The notes beneath the pieces are model-generated. The model was not told the origin of the DNA and did no database searches. It was given only the letters and a program-made list of their open reading frames with translations. The translations under genes were made by a program, and so were the position numbers. Positions 1-5,631 of a stretch of DNA of 12,384 bases are shown here, in pieces. The first letter of the stretch is position 1, and the number at the start of each line of letters is the position of its first letter. The DNA is from Candidatus Nomurabacteria bacterium RIFCSPHIGHO2_02_FULL_38_15 (GTDB taxonomy: Bacteria; Patescibacteriota; Minisyncoccia; Phycocordibacterales; UBA9973), in the NCBI GenBank assembly GCA_001785575.1, contig MFUC01000001.1, positions 1 through 12,384 of the forward strand, written 5' to 3'.

Positions 1-27
1 CAAAATCCCGCCAAAAAATCAGGAAGT

Positions 28-94
28 ACGCGAAGCGAATTTTGCGAAATACTTTCCCCCAAACCCCCAGCATTTCGCAAATTTCGCTTCGCGT
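28..94. repeat. 23-bp inverted repeat (long hairpin)
   Basis: Arms 28-50 and 72-94 are reverse complements with one mismatch in 23 bp; the 21-base loop is C-rich. There is no T-tract on either side, so it does not look like an intrinsic terminator. It is the first of several GC-rich hairpins packed into 1-230. The arms carry GAAGCG/CGCTTC motifs that recur in the following elements. Confidence 0.8.
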
Positions 95-109
95 TCCGCA
101 TTTGCATTT

Positions 110-151
110 CTGCACCTCGCCACTAATAATTTCAAATGAGGCGAGGTGCAG
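110..151. repeat. 12-bp perfect inverted repeat
   Basis: CTGCACCTCGCC (110-121) is perfectly complementary to 140-151, with an 18-base AT-rich loop; one further A-T pair (109/152) is possible. It abuts the next structured element with no gap. Function unknown; it belongs to the same hairpin cluster as 28-94 and 152-226. Confidence 0.75.
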
Positions 152-226
152 AGCGTTCCCCCGCACTTCTGCTTCAGCAGAAGCTCTGTGCTTCGCACAG
201 AGGCGCTTCAGCGCGCGGGGAACGCT
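152..226. repeat. Cloverleaf-like cluster of nested hairpins
   Basis: A 10-bp closing stem (AGCGTTCCCC 152-161 with GGGGAACGCT 217-226) encloses three hairpins: 166-172/177-183 with a TTCA loop, 184-191/195-202 with a TTC loop, and 203-206/211-214 with a TTCA loop. The outline resembles a tRNA cloverleaf, but it lacks a tRNA T-loop, D-loop and anticodon arm of normal size, so it is not a tRNA. GCTTC(A/G)GC-type motifs recur at the loops. It may be an interspersed palindromic repeat or a folded RNA; the sequence alone does not decide. Confidence 0.6.
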
Positions 227-240
227 AGTCATTACCGATT

Positions 241-268
241 TTGAAAATAGGTTCTAACTTGGTATAGT
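241..268 (+). promoter_or_regulatory. Possible promoter, target unclear
   Basis: TTGAAA (241-246) and TATAGT (263-268) are spaced by 16 bases. A start near 275 would fall just before the 277-320 hairpin, so the transcript would meet a terminator-like structure at once. It might drive the folded 332-478 element if the hairpin is read through. Could be chance in AT-rich DNA. Confidence 0.3.
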
Positions 269-276
269 AAAGACAC

Positions 277-320
277 ATTACTAAAAAATACCCAATCCAA
301 ATTGGGTATTTTTTAGTAAT
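277..320. terminator. Bidirectional terminator-like 20-bp hairpin
   Basis: Arms 277-296 and 301-320 are perfectly complementary over 20 bp with a 4-base CCAA loop. The GC-containing core ACCCAAT/ATTGGGT is flanked by A6 on the left and T6 on the right, which gives a U-tract on either strand. No gene ends immediately beside it, so which transcript it ends is not evident. Confidence 0.55.
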
Positions 321-331
321 ATTGTGACATT

Positions 332-478
332 GGGATTTGCCCCTGGCCAACAAGCAAGCGAAGGGAGGGGTGAGCCTTGGGTTAGGGACCCAAGGCGCAA
401 GACCTTTTGAGGTATTTTCAGAACAAAGTGAATGAAAATAGCCAAAAGGTGTACAGGTTCTGTAAGAACTCGAATCCC
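332..478. other. Candidate structured RNA or complex repeat
   Basis: GGGATTTG (332-339) pairs with CGAATCCC (471-478) and encloses four more helices: 340-344/366-370; GCCTTGGGT 374-382 with 388-396 (9 bp); a long arm of ACCTTTTG 402-409 with 443-450 continuing through TATTTTCA 413-420 with 433-440; and TACAG 452-456 with 460-464. Almost the whole span is paired. It lies between a terminator-like hairpin and the DsbA promoter and does not match an RNA family I recognise. The strand is undecided because helices read the same on both. Minus-strand frames through it look artificial. Confidence 0.4.
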
Positions 479-490
479 TTATCGCCCACA
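465..490 (+). other. Possible tRNA 3'-end relic
   Basis: The segment reads like the 3' part of a tRNA: a T-arm-like AAGAACTCGAATCCCTT, then ATCGCCC and A as an acceptor 3' strand with discriminator. An intact T-arm would be AAGGGTTCGAATCCCTT, so the 5' side differs by three transitions that break the stem. No matching GGGCGAT 5' end or anticodon arm is present upstream. It may be an attachment-site scar, a decayed tRNA or a chance match. Confidence 0.25.
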
Positions 491-498
491 AAATAAAA

Positions 499-507
499 TG
501 CTATAAT
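499..507 (+). promoter_or_regulatory. Extended -10 promoter of dsbA-like gene
   Basis: TGC followed by a perfect TATAAT (502-507) lies 7 bases before the ATG at 515. No good -35 is present and no Shine-Dalgarno fits in the gap. Transcription would start at or within a few bases of the start codon, giving a leaderless mRNA. Confidence 0.65.
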
Positions 508-514
508 ATTTTAT

Positions 515-1162
515 ATGAAACATAAAATCATTCTTTGGGGAAGCGTTATAATCATTATCATTGCGGCAGTCGTGGGCATGTTCTTTTTAAGTAATAAGCC
601 TAGTAATCCAGCCGATAATATTGCCGGTCAGCCTGGGCAAATTAGCATGGCCGATTGGGTGCGGGGCGATGCGAATGCCAAGGTTACACTGGTTGAATAT
701 TCAGATTTCCAGTGCCCGGCATGTGCCGCTTACTACCCATTGGTAAAAAAACTTGAGGAAAAGTTTGGCTCACAAATGTCTTTTACCTACAGGCACTTTC
801 CACTTAGTCAAATTCATAAAAATGCCGAGTTGGCCGCTATGGCCGCCGAGGCTGCCGGTTTGCAAGGTAAGTTTTGGGAGATGCACGACATGCTGTTTGA
901 AAACCAAACTGCTTGGTCAAACAATTACAACGCTAAAAAGGTATTTATTGGCTATGCTGAAAAGTTAGTATTAAATACTGATCAGTTTGAAAATGATTTA
1001 GACCGCAAAGATTTGCGTGACAAAATTGCAGCCAATTACAAAGAGGGTGTATCTATTGGTATTAACGGCACGCCCAGCTTCTTTGTAAATGGTGTTAAAA
1101 TTACAAATCCAAAGTCGTACGAAGAGTTCGAAAAAATTATTTCTGAAAAGTTAGCTCAGTAA
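515..1162 (+). CDS. Membrane-anchored DsbA-like thiol oxidoreductase
   Basis: A 215-residue thioredoxin-fold protein of the DsbA/BdbD type that forms or shuffles disulfides outside the membrane. Residues 5-25 are one hydrophobic segment with a short basic N-terminus, which acts as signal anchor. The active site is C67-P-A-C70 in the context SDFQCPAC, and the cis-proline loop is GTPSFF with P187. The helical insertion lies between them, as expected for DsbA rather than a plain thioredoxin. The VKOR gene starts 31 bases downstream and probably reoxidises it, so the two form a likely transcription unit. The ATG follows a TATAAT by 7 bases. BdbD-like or DsbG-like roles cannot be separated from the sequence alone. 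Confidence 0.92.
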   Translation: MKHKIILWGSVIIIIIAAVVGMFFLSNKPSNPADNIAGQPGQISMADWVRGDANAKVTLVEYSDFQCPACAAYYPLVKKLEEKFGSQMSFTYRHFPLSQIHKNAELAAMAAEAAGLQGKFWEMHDMLFENQTAWSNNYNAKKVFIGYAEKLVLNTDQFENDLDRKDLRDKIAANYKEGVSIGINGTPSFFVNGVKITNPKSYEEFEKIISEKLAQ

Positions 1163-1193
1163 TTATCTCTAATAAAATTATAAAGAATTAATT

Positions 1194-1664
1194 ATGCGAA
1201 ATTTAAAAATCATTGCCATTGTCTTTGTTGTCATCAGCGCCTTGGGCTTTATTGACGCAACTTATTTAACCTTCCAGCATTTCAGTGGCAATATTCCACC
1301 GTGCACAATTGATGGTTGCGAAATTGTTTTAACCAGTCAGTATGCAACTATTGCGGGTATACCTGTTGCACTGTTGGGCTCAATTTACTATTTAACCCTT
1401 TTGATTTTATCTATTTTATTTTTAGATAGTAAAAAGGTAAATATTTTGCGCCTGGCATCATACATAACAATTGCTGGCCTTGGCACATCACTGTACCTTG
1501 TGTACCTAATGTTTTTCGTTATACAGGCAGTATGCCAATACTGTCTAGTTTCAGCCACAACCTCAACCCTTTTATTCATCGCTGGACTTTATGTAATTTT
1601 TAAAACCTCTAAAAAGCAAGTTGCTAATAAACAAACTATTTCACCAGTCAGCAATACCCAATAA
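1194..1664 (+). CDS. VKOR-family membrane thiol oxidoreductase
   Basis: A 156-residue vitamin K epoxide reductase family protein, the quinone-dependent enzyme that replaces DsbB in many bacteria and passes electrons from DsbA to the quinone pool. Visible are a first membrane segment (about 5-24), a periplasmic loop pair C37/C42 (PPCTIDGC), the GIPVALLGSIYY segment near 55-66, and the redox motif C114-Q-Y-C117 close to the last membrane segments. About four to five hydrophobic stretches are present, with a polar tail from about 138. It lies 31 bases after the DsbA-like gene, its probable partner. A TATAAA at 1179-1184 might give an internal promoter, but co-transcription is more likely. No Shine-Dalgarno is seen. 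Confidence 0.92.
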   Translation: MRNLKIIAIVFVVISALGFIDATYLTFQHFSGNIPPCTIDGCEIVLTSQYATIAGIPVALLGSIYYLTLLILSILFLDSKKVNILRLASYITIAGLGTSLYLVYLMFFVIQAVCQYCLVSATTSTLLFIAGLYVIFKTSKKQVANKQTISPVSNTQ

Positions 1665-1695
1665 AATCTAAAGCCTTTACTTTTTGGCCCATATT

Positions 1696-1718
1696 CTGTA
1701 ATCTAAGCTTAGATACAG
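1696..1718. promoter_or_regulatory. Operator-like palindrome before HAD gene
   Basis: CTGTA, a perfect 12-bp palindrome TCTAAGCTTAGA (1702-1713) and TACAG form a near-symmetric site with one extra base on the left. It ends 5 bases before the ATG at 1724 and overlaps the only -10-like sequences (GATACA or TACAGT at 1712-1719). It could be a repressor site or a small hairpin. No regulator is encoded nearby. Confidence 0.35.
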
Positions 1719-1723
1719 TAATT

Positions 1724-2332
1724 ATGAAAATAAATAATATAATTGTTGATTGGCACGGGGTGCTGGATCGAAGGACATTTAGGGGTCTTAAGGAATTAAT
1801 TGCCAGCCGAAAAGGCCTAAGACTCGAAGAAGTAGAGGTTCGGATAAAAGACCTAGCTCACAGTTGGGTGACAGGTGAAATTAGTCCGGAGTTTTTTTGG
1901 AAGCACTTAGCCATTAGGTTTGGCTTAAGGTGGCAACTCTTGGCCTATCTGAAAAATTACATTTTGAGCATAGATCTTAATTTTGAAGTTGTAGCACTTT
2001 TGCAAAGGCTAAAGGATTCAGGCTACAAGATTTTCTTACTCTCAGATTGTCCAGAGGACAAAAAAGAGGTGATTTTGAAAAGTGATTTTGCTGAAGAACT
2101 TTTTGAAGATATGTTTTTCTCTTTTGACAGTAAAATGTCAAAAGAGAATCCAGATTTTTTCATGGAGCTAATAACTGAGTGTCACCTCCTGCCGAACGAA
2201 TGTTTGTATATAGATGACAACGGCAAGAACATTCAGACAGCCAAGTTTTTATTTATGGAAACACATCTTTTTACTGGCGATGATATGGGCATCATGCGAG
2301 CCCTGAAAAACTTAGAGCAAGTTCCAGACTAG
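1724..2332 (+). CDS. HAD-superfamily hydrolase, subfamily IA-like
   Basis: A 202-residue haloacid dehalogenase-like hydrolase, probably a small-molecule phosphatase of unknown substrate. Motif I is VDWHGVLD with nucleophile D9, motif II is LLSDCP with S107, motif III lysine is K140 in SKENPDFF, and motif IV is YIDDNGKN with D164/D165. Residues about 15-88 form a helical cap, as in subfamily IA. The usual second Asp of motif I (D+2) is replaced by H11; some IA members such as YihX also vary at this position. It is a single gene with a palindrome over its start and a strong terminator 6 bases after its TAG stop. Confidence 0.85.
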   Translation: MKINNIIVDWHGVLDRRTFRGLKELIASRKGLRLEEVEVRIKDLAHSWVTGEISPEFFWKHLAIRFGLRWQLLAYLKNYILSIDLNFEVVALLQRLKDSGYKIFLLSDCPEDKKEVILKSDFAEELFEDMFFSFDSKMSKENPDFFMELITECHLLPNECLYIDDNGKNIQTAKFLFMETHLFTGDDMGIMRALKNLEQVPD

Positions 2333-2338
2333 ACTAAC

Positions 2339-2359
2339 AGCTCCTTCGGGAGCTTTTTT
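2339..2359 (+). terminator. Intrinsic terminator after HAD gene
   Basis: AGCTCC and GGAGCT form a 6-bp stem with a TTCG tetraloop, followed directly by T6. Textbook rho-independent terminator 6 bases after the stop at 2332. Confidence 0.88.
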
Positions 2360-2363
2360 GTTT

Positions 2364-2465
2364 ACCTCACCCCTGCCCCTCTCCTGGCAATGAGAGGGGG
2401 AATCACAAAAGTAGCTATATAGCGAAAAGTCCCTTACCTAAGCAGGAGAGGGATTAGGGTGAGGT
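2364..2465. repeat. MITE-like inverted-repeat element, about 102 bp
   Basis: Terminal arms 2364-2386 and 2443-2465 match as inverted repeats at 19 of 23 positions (ACCTCACCC...CCCTCTCCTG). A second hairpin, CCCCTCTC (2376-2383) with GAGAGGGG (2392-2399), is nested inside, and a 10-bp palindrome GCTATATAGC lies at 2413-2422. Elements with CCTCACCCTAA-type and CCCTCTCC-type arms are common interspersed repeats in many bacterial genomes. No coding capacity. It sits between the HAD terminator and the RluA promoter. Confidence 0.6.
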
Positions 2466-2491
2466 GAGTTTTAGTTCCAAACATTTTCGTG

Positions 2492-2497
2492 TATAGT
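2492..2497 (+). promoter_or_regulatory. -10 box deciding the RluA-family start
   Basis: TATAGT ends 6 bases before ATG 2504. Because this -10 lies inside the possible GTG-initiated extension from 2489, that upstream start cannot be on the same mRNA, and ATG 2504 is preferred as a leaderless start. Confidence 0.55.
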
Positions 2498-2503
2498 GGG
2501 CGT

Positions 2504-3382
2504 ATGAAAGCAAAAGGTGTAAAAACTATCAAGCAAGTAGAAATTCCAATTTTATATGAAAATGCTGATTTGCTGGTTATTAATAAACCTGCCGGTTTGG
2601 CGGTGCACCCCGACGGGCGCAATAGCGAGTATACTTTGGTTGATTGGATTTTAGACAAGTACCCTGAAATTATTAATGTTGGTGAGCCAATGGAGGTTGC
2701 GCATAGGGGAGAAAAATTGAAAATTTTTCGCCCCGGCATCGTGCACCGGCTTGATCGCGAAACCACGGGCGTCATGCTTATTGCTAAAAATGAATTGACT
2801 TATGGTTTTTTAAAAAAGAAGTTCAAGGAGCGTAAAATTAAAAAAACTTACCGCGCATTTGTCTATGGCCATATTAAAAATGATCTAGGCACAATTGATG
2901 CACCCATTGGACGCAGTGTGGATGACATTCGTAAATACAATGCCGGCCGGGGTGCGAGGGGCGAAATTCGTCAAGCTAAAACTATGTACCGCGTAATAAA
3001 TAGGTTTGAAACTGATGAAATTATTGATACCGAGTATACTTTAAAACAAAAACAAAACACCCGCAAAATTTTAAATAAAAAAGCTGAAAATGACAATTTA
3101 ATTGGTGGAATAGGTGGTGAGGTAGAAAAAGTTAGCTACATAGAATGTTACCCGCAAACTGGCCGTACCCACCAAATTCGGGTTCACTTGCGATTTATTA
3201 ATCACCCAATCGTGTCAGATTTTTTATATGCCGACAAAAAACCAAAAGTCTTGGGTTTTAAAAGGGTGGCCCTGCATGCCTACAAACTAGATTTACCAAT
3301 GTTTGACGGCACTGAAATTTCAATTTGCGCCGAACTACCCGCTGACTTTAAAAAAGTTGTTAAAAAATATGGTTTGAAATAG
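2504..3382 (+). CDS. RluA-family pseudouridine synthase
   Basis: A 292-residue enzyme that isomerises specific uridines in rRNA (or tRNA) to pseudouridine. The catalytic motif HRLDRETTG carries the family Asp at about residue 84. Other family signatures are VINKPAGLAVHP (about 25-36) and QTGRTHQIRVHL (about 218-229). No N-terminal S4 domain is present. Residues about 169-207 form a polar, lysine- and asparagine-rich insertion between YRVINRF and the VEKVSYIECYPQ strand, longer than usual. I chose ATG 2504 over GTG 2489 because a TATAGT lies between them. The target (RluD-, RluC- or RluA-type site) cannot be told from the sequence. Confidence 0.9.
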   Translation: MKAKGVKTIKQVEIPILYENADLLVINKPAGLAVHPDGRNSEYTLVDWILDKYPEIINVGEPMEVAHRGEKLKIFRPGIVHRLDRETTGVMLIAKNELTYGFLKKKFKERKIKKTYRAFVYGHIKNDLGTIDAPIGRSVDDIRKYNAGRGARGEIRQAKTMYRVINRFETDEIIDTEYTLKQKQNTRKILNKKAENDNLIGGIGGEVEKVSYIECYPQTGRTHQIRVHLRFINHPIVSDFLYADKKPKVLGFKRVALHAYKLDLPMFDGTEISICAELPADFKKVVKKYGLK

Positions 3383-3436
3383 TCTACCCATAAAGTTGCT
3401 TATTGTTTATAAATGTTGTATAAGTGACAAGGAAGT

Positions 3437-3442
3437 TATAAA
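3437..3442 (+). promoter_or_regulatory. -10 box of hydrolase/MurF-like pair
   Basis: TATAAA ends 8 bases before ATG 3451; a weak TTGTAT (3416-3421) lies 15 bases upstream of it. Less convincing than the extended -10 boxes elsewhere in the window because the region is AT-rich. Confidence 0.4.
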
Positions 3443-3450
3443 ATATAAAT

Positions 3451-4194
3451 ATGAAAAAGATTCTATTATTACATGGCTGGAATTACGCAAATTACAAAAA
3501 TGTTGCTGATAATCCGCAGGTAAATCCGTGGCACAATCGCTGGGGATTTATTAAGACACTACAAGGCCAAGGCTTTGAGCTAATAACCCCGTCATTTCCG
3601 GGTTTTGTTGGCTATCCTCATGATGATCCAAAGAATTTTTGGACAATAATCGATTATGTAAAGTATTGTGATGAGCTGGTTAATAAATATCAACCTGACG
3701 CAGTGCTTGGTTACTCATTTGGCGCTTCTGTGGCAACGCTCTGGAAGTCTACACTTGGCCTAAGTAGTATGGTAAAAATCATTTTAATTTCACCCGCACT
3801 TGAAAGGCTTTATAAAAAAGAAGGTATGTCTATATTTGCTTTGAAAAATTCTGTGCCTAAGTTGGTGGTAAATTTTCTTCGGGATTTTTATTTAATAAAG
3901 GTTGTTAAAAATCCTTATTATTCAAATGGTACAAAGTTTATTCGTGGTAGTTATTTAAACATTGTTAAAGTTAGGTGTGGTTATGAGCTTGGTAAAATAA
4001 AATCAAACCAGCTACTTATAATTTTTGGCTCAAATGATACCGCAACTCCTGTTGAGCTTTTAAAAAAATCCTTATCGAACAACAAAGAATTGTTAGATAG
4101 AATAACTGTGATACTTGGAGGTGAACATGATATTGCCAATACGCACGTTGTGGAACTTGTAGAAAAAATTAAAACGTACGTTAATGAAGTTTAA
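3451..4194 (+). CDS. Alpha/beta-hydrolase of unknown substrate
   Basis: A 247-residue alpha/beta-hydrolase-fold protein, an esterase/amidase-like enzyme. The oxyanion region is LLLHGW (5-10), the nucleophile elbow is GYSFGA with S89, the acid is probably D196 in FGSNDTATP, and the base is H226 in GGEHDIANTH, so the triad looks complete. There is no signal peptide or membrane segment, so it is probably cytosolic. A cap-like helical stretch covers about 120-180. Its 3' end overlaps the MurF-like gene by 11 bases in a different frame, implying one transcript and translational coupling. The pairing suggests that both act on the same kind of substrate, perhaps a peptide- or amide-containing metabolite, but that is inference. 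Confidence 0.85.
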   Translation: MKKILLLHGWNYANYKNVADNPQVNPWHNRWGFIKTLQGQGFELITPSFPGFVGYPHDDPKNFWTIIDYVKYCDELVNKYQPDAVLGYSFGASVATLWKSTLGLSSMVKIILISPALERLYKKEGMSIFALKNSVPKLVVNFLRDFYLIKVVKNPYYSNGTKFIRGSYLNIVKVRCGYELGKIKSNQLLIIFGSNDTATPVELLKKSLSNNKELLDRITVILGGEHDIANTHVVELVEKIKTYVNEV

Positions 4195-5551
4195 GTTTAA
4201 AGAGGTCTTGTCTATTATAAATGGGCAACCTCACAATCTGCTAGACTCAGATCTTGAAGTCTGTTTGGACTGGCTACATGTAATAGAGACTGGTTCTATA
4301 AAAAGGCCAATAGATTCTATTAATGTTTGTTACTTTGCTGTTTGTGAAATAAACCCTGAAATTGATGGTTGGTATAACCAGGGTTTTGATAATCGTACAA
4401 AAGTGATGGATCTTTTTCTAAAAAATCCAGAATGGTTTTTCGTTGTTGAATCAGATCAGTTTAATCTGGGTGAATTAATTCATTTGGGGTGCAAACTTGT
4501 TGTGGTAAAAAATACACGAAGCGTGGCTAAAAATATTTTTGACCATGTTTTAGCTATGGTAAGGCCCACTGTTGTGGGAGTTACTGGAAGTGTCGGCAAG
4601 ACCACATGCGTAGCACTACTTGAGGATGTTTTAAATTGCTATGGAAAAACTCTCAGGATTTATTCAAAAAGGTTGTCTCCATTGTCTATTATAACATCTG
4701 TTATCAATCAACTTGATGATGAGTATAGATTTATAGTGACTGAATACAGCCTATATCGTCAGAGCCATGTTGAAGACTTGGCAAGACTATTGAAGCCTGC
4801 AGTGGGAGCAATCATAAATATTGAAAGCTCTCATTTGGGTGTGAACGGGCTAGACTCAAAGGAAATTATTTTTGAGTGTAAATCCAAATTACTAGATGCG
4901 TCAAGTATTAGAATAATCTCTAGTGACTTAAACAGATTCGACTACCGTAAATCAATACATACCTTTGGTATAGATGACGATTCACGCGTTTCTTTTAATT
5001 CTGCCTTGAAAGAGTTTATTGTTGGTGACTTGAGGTACGAGATAGAACTATCTATTTTAACAAAGCTTTCTGTAAAGCAGGCTTTGGTGACACTTTCTGT
5101 TTTAGACGTGTCGGGTTTGGCTATAGGGCGAGACACAATATCTTCGATTGAAAAGTTTAGACCAAAAGAAGATAGGTTGTCAGTCTTTAACATTAATAAG
5201 ACTAAAATAATTTTTGACGGAGAGATGTCAAACGCATCTAGACTTGTCGCTTTAGGTGAAAATTATTACGACGAGTCTGTTCTGGTTATAACTCAACAAA
5301 ATCATGGCGATGAACCACTAGATCCGCAAAGGGATGGCTTTTCTAAAATCAGGAATCTATTTAAAAAAGTTTATGTAGTAGATTCTATAGAGAGACGTTG
5401 GCTAAATTGTTTTGGTGAGTTCATAATGCCAGATAGTTTAATTGCTGAACGTGACTTACTGAAAATAATAGATTCTAATAGTGTGGTTTTTATACATGCT
5501 GGCGGATACTTTAGGTTTGGCCAAAAGGTGTCATTACCTTTCACTTTATAA
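4184..5551 (+). CDS. Divergent MurF-like ATP-dependent ligase
   Basis: A 455-residue protein with Mur ligase layout. An N-terminal UDP-sugar-binding-like domain covers about 1-128, and the central ATPase domain starts with the P-loop GVTGSVGKTT (132-141). TEYSL (186-190) and INIESSHLG (211-219) correspond to the conserved Mur ligase strands. KSKLLD (233-238) aligns by eye with the MurF KGEIL region, and FDGEMSNAS (344-352) with the MurF DDSYNANP motif. The C-terminal domain ends with FIHAGGYFRFG, where MurF has a KGSR segment. It is closest to MurF (D-Ala-D-Ala addition to the muropeptide), but several usual residues differ and no other peptidoglycan gene is nearby, so the substrate is uncertain. 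ATG 4184 lies inside the end of the hydrolase gene. Confidence 0.8.
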   Translation: MKFKFKEVLSIINGQPHNLLDSDLEVCLDWLHVIETGSIKRPIDSINVCYFAVCEINPEIDGWYNQGFDNRTKVMDLFLKNPEWFFVVESDQFNLGELIHLGCKLVVVKNTRSVAKNIFDHVLAMVRPTVVGVTGSVGKTTCVALLEDVLNCYGKTLRIYSKRLSPLSIITSVINQLDDEYRFIVTEYSLYRQSHVEDLARLLKPAVGAIINIESSHLGVNGLDSKEIIFECKSKLLDASSIRIISSDLNRFDYRKSIHTFGIDDDSRVSFNSALKEFIVGDLRYEIELSILTKLSVKQALVTLSVLDVSGLAIGRDTISSIEKFRPKEDRLSVFNINKTKIIFDGEMSNASRLVALGENYYDESVLVITQQNHGDEPLDPQRDGFSKIRNLFKKVYVVDSIERRWLNCFGEFIMPDSLIAERDLLKIIDSNSVVFIHAGGYFRFGQKVSLPFTL

Positions 5552-5555
5552 AATC

Positions 5556-5585
5556 AACCCGTCTTTATGGCGGGTTTTGTTTTTC
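5556..5585 (+). terminator. Intrinsic terminator after MurF-like gene
   Basis: AACCCG (5556-5561) and CGGGTT (5571-5576) form the stem, followed by a TTTTGTTTTT tract. It begins 5 bases after the stop at 5551 and closes the two-gene unit. Confidence 0.85.
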
Positions 5586-5595
5586 TGCACGAGGC

Positions 5596-5624
5596 TTGCG
5601 GGTTTGGGCAAAATGTGCTAATCT
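5596..5624 (+). promoter_or_regulatory. Promoter of L19 gene, decides its start
   Basis: TTGCGG (5596-5601), 17 bases, then an extended -10 TGC-TAATCT (5619-5624), 7 bases before ATG 5632. The longer frame opening at TTG 5596 would start inside the -35, so it is not the real start. Predicted leaderless mRNA. Confidence 0.6.
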
Positions 5625-5631
5625 GACCCTT

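Noticed and set aside
152..226. tRNA gene reading of the cloverleaf-like fold
   Set aside because: No T-loop TTCRA, no 7-base anticodon loop and no acceptor/discriminator pattern; the closing stem is 10 bp.
42..257. 71-codon plus-strand frame over the hairpin cluster
   Set aside because: Its sequence is dictated by the inverted repeats (ASAEALCFAQRRFSAR-type residues); it has no ribosome-binding or promoter signal and no family resemblance.
225..491. 88-codon minus-strand frame before the dsbA-like gene
   Set aside because: It runs through the folded element and two hairpins. Its start (WAIRDSS) is the usual artefact of reading a tRNA-like 3' end backwards, and no promoter fits.
2489..2503. 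GTG-initiated N-terminal extension of the RluA-family gene
   Set aside because: A TATAGT box lies inside the extension, 6 bases before the ATG at 2504, so the transcript probably starts after the GTG.
5596..5631. TTG-initiated extension of L19
   Set aside because: The extension overlaps a -35/-10 promoter, and family members start near the MSPVNIES-type region.
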